A stretch of 64,000 nucleotides of DNA, from positions 1 through 64,000 of the forward strand of contig JAHDDU010000001.1 in the NCBI GenBank assembly GCA_020629175.1, given 5' to 3'. This DNA comes from Flavimaricola sp. (GTDB lineage: Bacteria > Pseudomonadota > Alphaproteobacteria > Rhodobacterales > Rhodobacteraceae). Both the position numbers and the translations under genes were made by a program. Below, piece by piece: positions 18,897 through 29,200 of the stretch (positions within the stretch are counted from its first letter, which is position 1; every line of letters starts with the position of its first letter). Under the pieces are notes generated by a model. The model saw only the letters and a list, made by a program, of their open reading frames with translations. It was not told where the DNA came from and made no database searches.

Positions 18897-21800
18897 ATGT
18901 CCGGGGTCGACACCACCATCGATGGTCGAGAGAACGACATTGCCATTGTTGGCATGGCGGCGCATTTGCCGGGTGCGTCTTCAATTGATGTGTTCTGGGA
19001 CAACCTTCGCAACGGGACGTGTTCTATCCGCGCCTTGAGCGAGGACGAGCTGATTGCGGCAGGCGAGGCGTCTCATGTCTTGCGACGCGCGGATTATGTG
19101 CCCTTTGCCGCAACCTTGGACAACTTTACAGACTTTGACGCGGAGTTCTTTGGCTTTTCCCCAAAAGAAGCGGCGATCATGGACCCGCAGCATCGCCAAT
19201 TCCTCGAAACCGCTTGGGAAGCGATGGAAAATGCGGCGCATGTCCCGGATAATTTCGACGGTCCTATAGGCGTTTTTGCGGGCTGCGGCATGGGCAGCTA
19301 TTTCTATTTCAACATTTGTTCCAATCCCGATCTGGTGGATCAGACGGGGATGTTTTTGCTGCGCCATACAGGAAACGACAAGGACTTTCTCAGCACGCGG
19401 TTGAGCCATATTTTTGATCTCACCGGTCCGTCGATCAACGTGCAAACTGCGTGTTCGACATCGCTCGTCGCGACACATCAAGCTGCACAATCCCTGTTGA
19501 ATGGTGAGTGTGACATGGCTCTTGCCGGGGGTGTCACGATCGAACTGCCGCATGCACGGGGATACGTCTTCAAGGAGGGTGAGATCCTCTCGCCCGATGG
19601 CCAGTGCCATGCCTTTGATCACCGCGCACAGGGGACAGTTTTTGGCTCTGGCGTTGGTGTTGTCGTGTTGCGCCGGCTGGCGGATGCGGTTGCCGATGGG
19701 GATCACATTTGGGCTGTGATCAAAGGGTCCGCCATCAATAATGATGGATCGGCGAAGGCCGGGTATCTTGCGCCTTCGGTTGAAGGGCAGGCGGCTGCGA
19801 TTGCCGAGGCGCAGGCCGTGGCCGGCGTCACAGCGGATTCTATTGACTATGTCGAATGCCACGGCACCGGGACCTACTTGGGCGATCCTATCGAAGTGGC
19901 CGCCTTGACCGAAGCCTTCCGTGAAACGACGGATGATGTAGATTTTTGCCGTATTGGATCGGTCAAAACCAACATTGGCCATCTGGATACAGCTGCTGGC
20001 GTTGCAAGCCTGATCAAAGCGTCGATGGCGCTCCACCACCGGCAGATGCCGCCGTCGCTTGGGTTTGAAACGCCAAACCCGGCCATTGGGTTCGACGGGT
20101 CCCCGTTTTCCGTGAACGATACGCTGACGCCATGGCCGGAAAGGGCGCATCCCCCGCGTGCGGGTGTGAATTCGCTGGGAGTGGGTGGCACCAATGCGCA
20201 TGTGATCCTCGAAGCAGCCCCAGAACGGACGGCGTCGGGGGAAAGCGATTGGCCCTTTCAGCTGCTCACGGTATCGGGCCGGACAAAGTCGGCGCTAGAG
20301 GCCAACAGCGCGTCGCTGGCGACTTGGCTGCGGGAAAATCCGTCAGTGCCTTTGGCGGATATCGCTTGGACCCTCAAAGAAGGGCGGCGGCCGTTTGAGC
20401 GGCGCCGCGTCATCGTCGCTGAAAGTCACGAACAGGCGGCCGAGTTGCTTGAGGCAAATGATCCGAGGCGGGTGTTCACACATCAGGTCGTCTCGGACCA
20501 TCCCAAACCCGTGTTCATGTTCCCCGGCGGTGGCGCGCAATATGCAGGCATGGCGCGGGATTTGTATGAGACAGAGCCAGTCTTCGCCGATTGGATGGAC
20601 CGGGGCTTGGACATTCTGCAGCCAAAGCTGGACTACGACATTCGCGCGCTGTGGTTGCCGGAGGAGGGCGAAGAAGCCGCGGCAGACGAAAGGTTAAAAA
20701 CGCCGTCTGTACAGCTCCCGTTGATCATGATCACCGAATACGCTCTGGCCCAATTGTGGATGGCTTGGGGTGTCGAACCTGACGCGCTCATTGGCCATTC
20801 GATGGGGGAAAATACCGCCGCCTGCTTGGCCGGCGTCATGAGTTTTGAGGATTGCATCGGTTTGGTGCATTTGCGCGGCACGCTGTTCGATACCGTGCCC
20901 AAAGGCGGGATGTTGTCGGTTGCTTTGCCTGCCGAGGCGCTGACCCCTTACCTGACGGACACTCTCGATCTGGCGGCCATCAATGCGCCCAATCTGAGCG
21001 TTGCGACAGGCGCACAAGGTCAACTGGATGCGCTGGAAGAAACACTCCGTGCGGCCAACGTCGACTACCAGCGCATTGCGATCAACATCGCGGCCCACAG
21101 CCGCATGCTAGACCCGATCCTTAAAGAGTTTGGTGACTACCTGCGCTCTATTGATCTGCATGCTCCTACCCTGCCGATTATCTCAAACCAGACGGGACGG
21201 ACGCTAACGCCCGAGGAGGCAACCGACCCGGACTACTGGGTTCGGCACTTGCGCGGTACTGTTGATTTCATGGGTGGGCTTTCGACTCTGTCGCAAGATC
21301 CAGAGCGGATCTACGTCGAGGTTGGGCCGGGAAAAGCGCTGTCCTCCTTGGCAGGACAGCACGGGAACATCACGCCGAACCAAGTCCTCAGCAGCTTGCG
21401 CCATCCCAATGACACGGTCGCCGACGATGCATATTTCATGGCGATGCTGGGCCGGGTTTGGGCCACAGGCGGTGATTTTGACTGGGCGCAAATTTGGGGA
21501 GAGGCACTGCGCCACCGCGTGCCCATGCCGACCTATGCGTTCCAGCGCAGCCGCTATTTCATAGAGGCCAAGGCGCTATCAGCCGAGGCGGTTCAAAATT
21601 GGCTGATGAAGACCGAGGATACCGAGGAATGGTCTTATCTGCCGGTGTGGAAACCGACCTATGCGGCCTGCGATTTTGATGTTCAGGGTCAACTGGAGGA
21701 TGTACCTCAGGAAGTCTGGCTTGTCTTTGAGGGCGATACCGGCCTTGCCGCGGGCGTGACAGCGCGGCTGCGGGCTGCGGGTCATACTGTCATCACGGTG

Positions 21801-24800
21801 CGGCTGGCAGATGCCTTTGCGCGAACCGGTGATCACACCTACATCTTGCCGCCCGAGCGAGGGCGCGAAGGCTACGATAGTCTGATCGCTGATCTTGCAA
21901 ACCGCGGGCTGATGCCGACCCGTATCGTGCATGGCTGGCTTGTCACAGGGGATGAGGCGCACCGCCCCGGCTCCAGTTTTTATCACCGGACCCAAGAACA
22001 CGGGTTTTGGTCGGTACTCTATCTGGCCCAGGCGTTGGGCGACGAGGGCATTGACGACCCGTTGCACATAACAATCCTGACGTCTGACGCTGCGCGGGTG
22101 AGAGAAGAGGCGCTGCCTTATCCGTCGAAGACCACGGTGCTGGGCCCGGCTCGTGTCATCCCGCGCGAGTTTCCGGGCGTCACCTGTGCCATACTCGATG
22201 TTGAGATGCCGCCCGCGAAACGGCGCAAGCTGCCGGATGGGCTGATTGATCAGGTCTTGGAAGAAGTTCTTTCGCCAGCCGACAACACCATCGCGGCGCT
22301 GCGCGACGGGACGCGATATGCCTTGAGCTATCGTCAACGTCCCGTGCCGGAAAAGACGCCTCCGATCCAAGATGGCGGTGTTGTTTTGATCACGGGTGGT
22401 TTTGGCGGCATCGGACTGACTGTGGCCGAAGCCCTCATCCGGGAACACAACGCTAAGGTCGTGCTTTTGGCGCGCCATGCGCTGCCGCCCCGCGCCGATT
22501 GGGACGAGGAATTGGGCCGCCGCGCGCCGAATGATCCTGTGGCACGTCGGATCACGTCCGTACGGCAACTGGAGGCCGCGGGTGGTACGGTTTTGCCGCT
22601 GGCTGCGGATGTTAGCAATCTTGAAGACATGCGCAACGTCAAGGCGCAGATTGAAGAGGGGCTTGGCCCCGTTTCGGGCGTGGTTCACGCGGCCGGTGTG
22701 ATTGATGACGCTCCGATCATGAGCAAGCAGTTCATGGGGATTGAGGATGTCTTCACGCCAAAGATCCATGGCACGCAGGTGCTTGACGCGCTGTTCCCGG
22801 ATGGATCGATCGATTGGATGGCGCTGTTTTCGTCCTCTTCGACCGTGACAGCGCCGGGCGGGCAAGTGGACTACGTCGCAGCGAACGAGTTCCTAAATGC
22901 CTACGCGAAATCTCGCGCCGGCAGCAAAACGCAGGTCACAGCGATCAACTGGGGCCTTTGGGCGGATGTGGGGATGGCCGCTGACGCTATGCTCGCCCGG
23001 ACCGAGCAGGTCAAACATGAGGTGACGCCTATATCAGCGCCCATGCTTGACGGAGCAAGTTTTGACGCTGCAGGCAACCGTGAATTCTCGGCGACCTATA
23101 AGGCAACATCGCGTTGGTTCCTTGATGACCACCGGACGCTAGCGGGGGAGGCATTGCTTCCCGGTACGGGATACTTGGAACTGGCGGCCGAGGCCTTGAC
23201 TGCCCAAGGCGAAAGCGGGCCGTTTGAGATCCGCAACCTCTACTTCTTGCGTCCGTTTGATGTGGATGAGGCCGGACGCCGCGTGCGGGTCGCGCTGCCC
23301 CGGTCTGATGAGGGCTATGGCTTTGAGGTGTCGAGCGCGGCGCCGGATGCCGGGTTTGATCTGAATGCCGAAGCAGAGCTCAGCCTTTTGCCCATCCAGC
23401 GGCCCGCACCTCTTGACTTGCTCGCAATTCGCGCGCGGCTTGGACAAACGGTCGTCGCACTGCCGGGCCAATCATTGGTATCCCGACAAGAGGCGCATCT
23501 CGACTTCGGGCCGCGTTGGCGGGTACTGACCTCGACCAGCTTGGGCCAGGGCGAAGGATTAGCTACGCTGCAGTTGCCAGACGTGGCTGATAATGATGGC
23601 ATGGCCCTTCATCCTGGCCTAATGGACCTAGCGACCGGCTGGGCCATGGATTTGATTGAAGGTTACGCTCAGGATCACCTTTGGGTGCCAGTTTCCTATG
23701 GTGCTGTTCAGGTCTTTGGGCCTTTGCCAAAATCTGTCGTCAGCTGGGTGCGTAACGCGGCGCGCAACACGCGAGAGGCCGAAACAGCCACTTTTGACGT
23801 AACCGTCGCAGCGCCCGATGGAAAAGTGCTGGTCGAGGTGCAGGATTTCACGATCCGCAAACTTGAAGGTGCGCTCCAGTTCCCCGAACCGTCCAAACCC
23901 ATTGTCACAGATGGACCTAGGCCGCTTTCTCCAGCGGAGGAGCGTTTGCGCCATAACCTTGGGCAGGGGATCACACCAGAGGAGGGGGCGCAGGCCTTTT
24001 TGCGGGCTATGTCGTCCGGTCTGCCGCAGGTGATCATGACCTCTCTTGATCTCCATGGCTTGGTGCAACAGGCGGAGGCATCAGTCGAAGACACTGAGGT
24101 ACAGGCCTTTGAACGCCCAAATCTCGACAGCGAATTTGCAGCACCCGAGAATGACATTGAGCGCAAGCTTGCGGGATTCTGGGAGGAGTTGCTGGGTGTC
24201 TCCAATGTTGGTGTGCTCGACAGTTTCTTTGATCTTGGGGGGCATTCGCTGATCGCAGTGCGCCTGTTTGCCATGGTCAAAAAGGCTTATGCGGTCGATT
24301 TCCCGATCTCTGTCTTGTTTGAGGCCCCGACCATCCGGGCCTGTGCGGCGCTGATTGCCGAGCGTGGCGTACCGGTTGATGAGGGGGCGGCCCCAGTTAA
24401 GGCCCCAAAAGCCGCCGTGAAACGCTTTACACATCTTGTCCCCATGCATGAAGGCGAGGGCGGGCCGAAGACGCCGTTCTTCCTCGTTGCTGGGATGTTT
24501 GGAAACGTGCTGAACCTGCGTCATCTGGCCAACCTGATCGGAACGGATCGCCCGTTTTACGGTCTGCAGGCGCGTGGCTTATTGGGGGACACCGAACCAC
24601 ACCGCGATCTTGTAGATGCTGCGCGTGACATGATTGCAGAGATCCGGCAGGTGCAGCCTAACGGGCCCTACATGGTGGGTGGGTTCTCTGGTGGCGGCAT
24701 TACAGCTTATGAAATTGCGCACCAATTGCAGGCCGAAGGTGAGGAGATCGCCTCGGTCATCATGCTCGACACGCCATTGCCACAGCGTCGGCCTTTGACA

Positions 24801-25295
24801 GCGCAAGACCGGGCTGCGATTCAGCGGATCGAGTTGCGGGAAAAAGGCATCAGCTATCCTTTCAAGTGGGTTGCCAACCGTATCCGATGGGAGCTTGAGA
24901 AGCGGCAACGCGGTGTCGAGGATGAAACTGACGAGACACCGCATTTCCACGATGCGACGATTGAGGCGGCGTTCTACGACGCCATCGCTGTCTATCAGGT
25001 GGCCCCTTGGGATGGGCCTCTGACCCTCTTCCGTCCGCCACAGATTGGTAAGTGGGAAGTTGCGCCGGGGCGGTGGGTCAATAGCGAACGCGCCTATGTT
25101 CTGCCCGACAATGATTGGACGCAGCATGCCCCCGAGCTTGAGGTTTTCGAAGTGCCGGGCGATCACGACAGTATGGTTCTTGAACCCAACGTTCGTGTGC
25201 TCGCCGCGCGAATGAAGCGTGTGATCGAGGCGGCTGAACGCTCTGCGCGATTGCGTGCCGCACAGCCATGGGTCAGTGAGGAGGCTGCAGAATGA
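18897..25295 (+). CDS. Type I polyketide synthase, KS-AT-KR-DH-ACP-TE
   Basis: This is a 2132-residue single-module PKS. KS (12-440): TACSTS with Cys186, His322 in CHGTGT, His362 in NIGH. AT (540-830): GHSMGE with Ser635, His734 in AAHSRM. KR: VLITGGFGGIG (from 1163), Ser1313, Tyr1326, Asn1330, and a B-type-like VIDD. DH (1395-1650): His1412 with ...GEALLPG and Asp1577 in LHPGLMD. ACP: GGHSL with Ser1784. TE: GGFSGGG with Ser1931 and His2090 in PGDHDS. No ER or methyltransferase is seen. All catalytic residues look intact, predicting an alpha,beta-unsaturated product released by the TE. The DH lies after the KR, unlike ordinary modular PKSs. It overlaps the next gene by ATGA. The Ppant transferase is not in the window. 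AT specificity is uncertain. Confidence 0.9.
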   Translation: MSGVDTTIDGRENDIAIVGMAAHLPGASSIDVFWDNLRNGTCSIRALSEDELIAAGEASHVLRRADYVPFAATLDNFTDFDAEFFGFSPKEAAIMDPQHRQFLETAWEAMENAAHVPDNFDGPIGVFAGCGMGSYFYFNICSNPDLVDQTGMFLLRHTGNDKDFLSTRLSHIFDLTGPSINVQTACSTSLVATHQAAQSLLNGECDMALAGGVTIELPHARGYVFKEGEILSPDGQCHAFDHRAQGTVFGSGVGVVVLRRLADAVADGDHIWAVIKGSAINNDGSAKAGYLAPSVEGQAAAIAEAQAVAGVTADSIDYVECHGTGTYLGDPIEVAALTEAFRETTDDVDFCRIGSVKTNIGHLDTAAGVASLIKASMALHHRQMPPSLGFETPNPAIGFDGSPFSVNDTLTPWPERAHPPRAGVNSLGVGGTNAHVILEAAPERTASGESDWPFQLLTVSGRTKSALEANSASLATWLRENPSVPLADIAWTLKEGRRPFERRRVIVAESHEQAAELLEANDPRRVFTHQVVSDHPKPVFMFPGGGAQYAGMARDLYETEPVFADWMDRGLDILQPKLDYDIRALWLPEEGEEAAADERLKTPSVQLPLIMITEYALAQLWMAWGVEPDALIGHSMGENTAACLAGVMSFEDCIGLVHLRGTLFDTVPKGGMLSVALPAEALTPYLTDTLDLAAINAPNLSVATGAQGQLDALEETLRAANVDYQRIAINIAAHSRMLDPILKEFGDYLRSIDLHAPTLPIISNQTGRTLTPEEATDPDYWVRHLRGTVDFMGGLSTLSQDPERIYVEVGPGKALSSLAGQHGNITPNQVLSSLRHPNDTVADDAYFMAMLGRVWATGGDFDWAQIWGEALRHRVPMPTYAFQRSRYFIEAKALSAEAVQNWLMKTEDTEEWSYLPVWKPTYAACDFDVQGQLEDVPQEVWLVFEGDTGLAAGVTARLRAAGHTVITVRLADAFARTGDHTYILPPERGREGYDSLIADLANRGLMPTRIVHGWLVTGDEAHRPGSSFYHRTQEHGFWSVLYLAQALGDEGIDDPLHITILTSDAARVREEALPYPSKTTVLGPARVIPREFPGVTCAILDVEMPPAKRRKLPDGLIDQVLEEVLSPADNTIAALRDGTRYALSYRQRPVPEKTPPIQDGGVVLITGGFGGIGLTVAEALIREHNAKVVLLARHALPPRADWDEELGRRAPNDPVARRITSVRQLEAAGGTVLPLAADVSNLEDMRNVKAQIEEGLGPVSGVVHAAGVIDDAPIMSKQFMGIEDVFTPKIHGTQVLDALFPDGSIDWMALFSSSSTVTAPGGQVDYVAANEFLNAYAKSRAGSKTQVTAINWGLWADVGMAADAMLARTEQVKHEVTPISAPMLDGASFDAAGNREFSATYKATSRWFLDDHRTLAGEALLPGTGYLELAAEALTAQGESGPFEIRNLYFLRPFDVDEAGRRVRVALPRSDEGYGFEVSSAAPDAGFDLNAEAELSLLPIQRPAPLDLLAIRARLGQTVVALPGQSLVSRQEAHLDFGPRWRVLTSTSLGQGEGLATLQLPDVADNDGMALHPGLMDLATGWAMDLIEGYAQDHLWVPVSYGAVQVFGPLPKSVVSWVRNAARNTREAETATFDVTVAAPDGKVLVEVQDFTIRKLEGALQFPEPSKPIVTDGPRPLSPAEERLRHNLGQGITPEEGAQAFLRAMSSGLPQVIMTSLDLHGLVQQAEASVEDTEVQAFERPNLDSEFAAPENDIERKLAGFWEELLGVSNVGVLDSFFDLGGHSLIAVRLFAMVKKAYAVDFPISVLFEAPTIRACAALIAERGVPVDEGAAPVKAPKAAVKRFTHLVPMHEGEGGPKTPFFLVAGMFGNVLNLRHLANLIGTDRPFYGLQARGLLGDTEPHRDLVDAARDMIAEIRQVQPNGPYMVGGFSGGGITAYEIAHQLQAEGEEIASVIMLDTPLPQRRPLTAQDRAAIQRIELREKGISYPFKWVANRIRWELEKRQRGVEDETDETPHFHDATIEAAFYDAIAVYQVAPWDGPLTLFRPPQIGKWEVAPGRWVNSERAYVLPDNDWTQHAPELEVFEVPGDHDSMVLEPNVRVLAARMKRVIEAAERSARLRAAQPWVSEEAAE

Positions 25296-26266
25296 GTAGT
25301 ATTCTGACCGTCATCCTCAATTGGCGCACGCCTGATATGACGCTGCAATCGTTAGCGGCTGCGCGGGCGGCGATGCAGGGCCTCGACGGAGAGATTGTGG
25401 TTGTCGACAACGACAGTCAGGATGGATCCTTTGAGACGATCAGCGCTGCGACCGAACACATGGCCAACGTCCGTGTTTTGCAAAGCGGTCGCAATGGCGG
25501 GTTCGGCGCAGGCAACAACGTCGGCATTCGCGCCGGGCTTTCTGATGGGTCACGGCCTGACTATTTCTACATCCTAAACTCAGATGCTTTCCCGGCGCCG
25601 GACTCCATTGCCTTGCTAACGGATCATCTGGATCGCACGCCTGCCGCAGGATTTGCGGGCAGTTATATCTACGGCTCGGATGGTTTCGGCCACCTGACGA
25701 CGTTTCGCTTTCCATCAGCGCTGGGCGAATTGGAAGGGGCCGCGCGGTTCGGTCCCATCTCGCGACTGTTGCGAAGATGGGCCGTTCCGGTCCCCACGCC
25801 GCAAACCTCCTGCCGGGTGGACTGGCTGGCGGGGGCGAGCATGATGATGCGGTCTGATGTTCTGGATCAGACCGGGCTCTTTGATGAAACGTTCTTTTTG
25901 TATTTTGAGGAAACAGATCTGTGCCTGCGCGCCCGCAACGCGGGATATGAAGTACACTTTGTGCGCGAAAGTGCTGTCGAACATATCGGATCGGTCTCAA
26001 CTGGTATGAAGGAATGGGCCGAGACGCCTGACTATTGGTTTGCGTCGCGCGCTCATTACTTTGCCAAAAACCACGGTCGCGGTGGCCTTGCGCTCGCGAC
26101 TTTGGCCCATGCTGTGGGCGGCGCTTTGCATCGGTTACGCTGCGCCATAGGCCGAAAATCACCAGCTGATCCGCCGAAGTTTTTGCGCCGTCTGATCGCC
26201 AATGACCTCGCCGTCTTGTTTGGATCCAAGCAGCGGTCGGCCCAAGTTGAACGGAGAACGACATGA
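25292..26266 (+). CDS. Glycosyltransferase family 2 (rhamnosyltransferase-like) inside the PKS-NRPS cassette
   Basis: A 324-residue GT-A enzyme of the WbbL/rhamnosyltransferase type. [15 protein letters not shown] opens it, [10 protein letters not shown] is the nucleotide site, and [12 protein letters not shown] and FYILNSDAF carry the DxD-like region. [22 protein letters not shown] and [11 protein letters not shown] complete the acceptor side. The start overlaps the PKS stop and the stop overlaps the NRPS start, both as ATGA, so the three proteins are made together. A rhamnosyltransferase-like fold fits the dTDP-rhamnose genes upstream, but the donor is inferred. It may glycosylate the PKS-NRPS product or simply belong to the polysaccharide pathway. 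Confidence 0.83.
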   Translation: MSSILTVILNWRTPDMTLQSLAAARAAMQGLDGEIVVVDNDSQDGSFETISAATEHMANVRVLQSGRNGGFGAGNNVGIRAGLSDGSRPDYFYILNSDAFPAPDSIALLTDHLDRTPAAGFAGSYIYGSDGFGHLTTFRFPSALGELEGAARFGPISRLLRRWAVPVPTPQTSCRVDWLAGASMMMRSDVLDQTGLFDETFFLYFEETDLCLRARNAGYEVHFVRESAVEHIGSVSTGMKEWAETPDYWFASRAHYFAKNHGRGGLALATLAHAVGGALHRLRCAIGRKSPADPPKFLRRLIANDLAVLFGSKQRSAQVERRTT

Positions 26267-29200
26267 GCTTTTCCGCACTTCTGATCGGGCATGAGGCTTT
26301 GACTGTCCAATGCGGGGCCATGTTGTTGGACGCAGGCCATTCTCTGACCGCTGTGGTCAGCGATGATGCTGACGTCAAAGCATGGGCGCTGAATGAAGGT
26401 GTTGATGTCATTCCTGCCGGTCCGGGCTTGGCGTCACGATTGTCAGGGCGCAGCTTTGACTGGATCGTCAGTGCGGCCAATCTTACGCTGATACCAAAGG
26501 CGGTCGTCGATATGGCCGGTAAGGGTGCCGTGAACTTCCATGACGGTCCTTTGCCGCGCTACGCTGGCCTCAATGCGCCAGTGTGGGCCATTTTAGCAGG
26601 CGAGGAAAAGCACGGCGTAACATGGCATCTCATCGAAGGTGGGGTTGATGAAGGTGACATTCTAGCCCAACGTGACGTGGCCATTGGCTCTACAGACACT
26701 GCGCAAACGCTCAATACGAAGTGCTACGCCGCCGGGGTTGAGAGCTTTTCTGGTGTGATGTCCGCACTTGGCAATGGTGCGCCCGATCGGATGGCCCAGG
26801 ACCTTTCGCAGCGGAGCTACTTTGGCCGGGGCGACTTGCCCGCAGGTGGCGGCATTCTGAACTTTGATCAGCCGACAGAGGTGATTTTGCGGATGATCCG
26901 GGCGCTGGATCACGGTGACCATGGCAATCCGGTCACGACCCCAAAGATCATTCTGGCCGGTGACATGGCCATCGTCCGTCGGGCCGAAGCGGCGGATGGT
27001 GAAGGTGATCCGGGTACGCTTCTCGGGTCAACGTCCAATGGCCTGCGCATCGCGACGGCCGATGGGGCCGTGCTGCTGAGTGCAATAGTGGATGCAAAGG
27101 GCAACCCGATCGACCCGGGCGCGCGATGCCGCAAGGGCATGCGGTTTGGTCCAGCGGACGAGGGCATTGTCGAAGCATTGAGCTTGGTCGCTAAGGAGGA
27201 GCACAAGGCGCTCGCAACGTTTCGTGGCCTTGCGCCAGCGGCGATCAATTTGCCTGGCACTGGGGCCGTACCCGTTTCAGTGATTGTTCCAGAGGGTTTA
27301 ACCGCGCCACATGTGTTCACCGCATTCGCACAGGTGTGCCAGCAGGTGTCCGAGGGCGGACCGGTTGATCTGGCCGAATATGTTGCCCCCGCAGCCCCCG
27401 GTTTGACCAGCGATTGGCGCCCGGTGCGTTTTGATCCTGAGGCAGGGACTTTGGCCGAGGGGGCTGGCGCTGGCTTTGCATTGGATTTGGCGCATAGGAC
27501 GCCTGATGTTGTGATCAGCACACCCGAGGCGGCCATCAGCCGGTCTGAACCTGTGGTGTCGGCTGTTGTCACGCTGGTGGTAACGGATGATGCGGTAACC
27601 CTTGTGCCCAACCCGGATCGCATCGGCCAAGCGGGCATTGCTCTGCTGGCAAAGCGGCTGGAAGCTGCGTTAAGCGGGCACTCCAAGCTTCCAAAAGGTG
27701 AGCGCCAGATGATGCTCTCTGACTGGAATGCGACGGATGCGGCGTATGATGACACGGGCTGCATGCACCAGTTGTTTGAGGCGCAGGTTGCACGAACGCC
27801 AGATGACACGGCGCTGGTGTTTGAGGGCGAAAGCTGGACCTATGCTGCGCTGAATGCGCAAGCGAACAAGGTTGCGCATGTCCTGATGGCGCAGGGCGCC
27901 AAGCCGGGCAGCCTGATCGGCCTGAATGTGCGTCGCTCTGCGCATCTGCTGATTGGCGCGCTGGCGATCCTGAAGGCGGGGGCTGCCTACGTTCCGCTTG
28001 ACCCGGCCTATCCCGCAGACCGCGTAGCGCTCTACATCGAAGACAGTGAAGCAGAGATAATCCTGACCGAGACCGGTCTTTCCGCCGACCTTCCTGCGCA
28101 TTCGGCCAAGGTTGTGCTGATTGATGCAAGTCCCGAGATTGATGCAGCAGAGGATGGCAACCCGGTCACGTCTGTCACATCCTCCGATCTCGCGTATCTC
28201 ATCTTTACGTCAGGTTCGACCGGGCGGCCGAAGGGTGTGATGATCGAACACCGCAATGTCAGCAACTTTTTCACCGGCATGGATGCGCGGATCGAACATA
28301 AGGGTGGTGGAACATGGCTCGCGGTCACCTCGCTGAGCTTTGACATTTCGGTGCTTGAACTATTTTGGACGCTTGCCCGTGGGTTTAAAGTTATCCTTTC
28401 AGGTGACGAAAGCCGGGCTCTTGTCTCTTCTGGAAGCGAAGGCGTTACAACGGGCGGCATTGATTTCTCGGTCTATTATTGGGGCAATGATGATGTCGCA
28501 GGGCAGGGCAAGTACCACCTGCTGCTGGAAGGGGCCAAATTCGCTGATGCCCACGGCTTTTGCGCTGTCTGGACTCCGGAGCGGCACTTTCACGCCTTTG
28601 GCGGCCCTTATCCTAATCCCTCAGTTACTGGGGCTGCAGTTGCGGCGGTCACGAACAACATCGCCGTGCGCGCGGGCAGCATTGTGGCGCCGCTGCACCA
28701 TCCTGCACGGATCGCCGAAGAATGGGCGGTTGTCGACAATCTGACCGGCGGTCGAGTCGGGCTTGCGATGGCTTCGGGCTGGCAGCCGGATGATTTTGTC
28801 CTGCGGCCCGAGAATACGCCGCCGGACAACAAGCCCGCGCTGTTTGAAACCGTCAGAACGGTGCGAAAGCTTTGGGCGGGTGAGACCGTAGAGTTTCCGC
28901 GCAAGGACGGTCAGATGCACGGTGTCGTCACGCAGCCGCGTCCCATGTCCGACACATTGCCCATTTGGGTCACAAGTGCCGGAAATCCCGAAACTTGGCG
29001 CGAGGCGGGGCGGTTGGGTGCGAATGTCCTGACCCATTTGCTTGGCCAAACGATTGACGAAGTGGCTGGCAAGATCGGGATCTATCATGAGGCTCTGCGT
29101 GAGGCAGGCTATGATCCGAAGAACTTCAAAGTCACACTGATGCTGCACACGTTCCTTGCGGACACTCGTGAAACGTCTGCCGAGATCGCACGGGAGCCGA

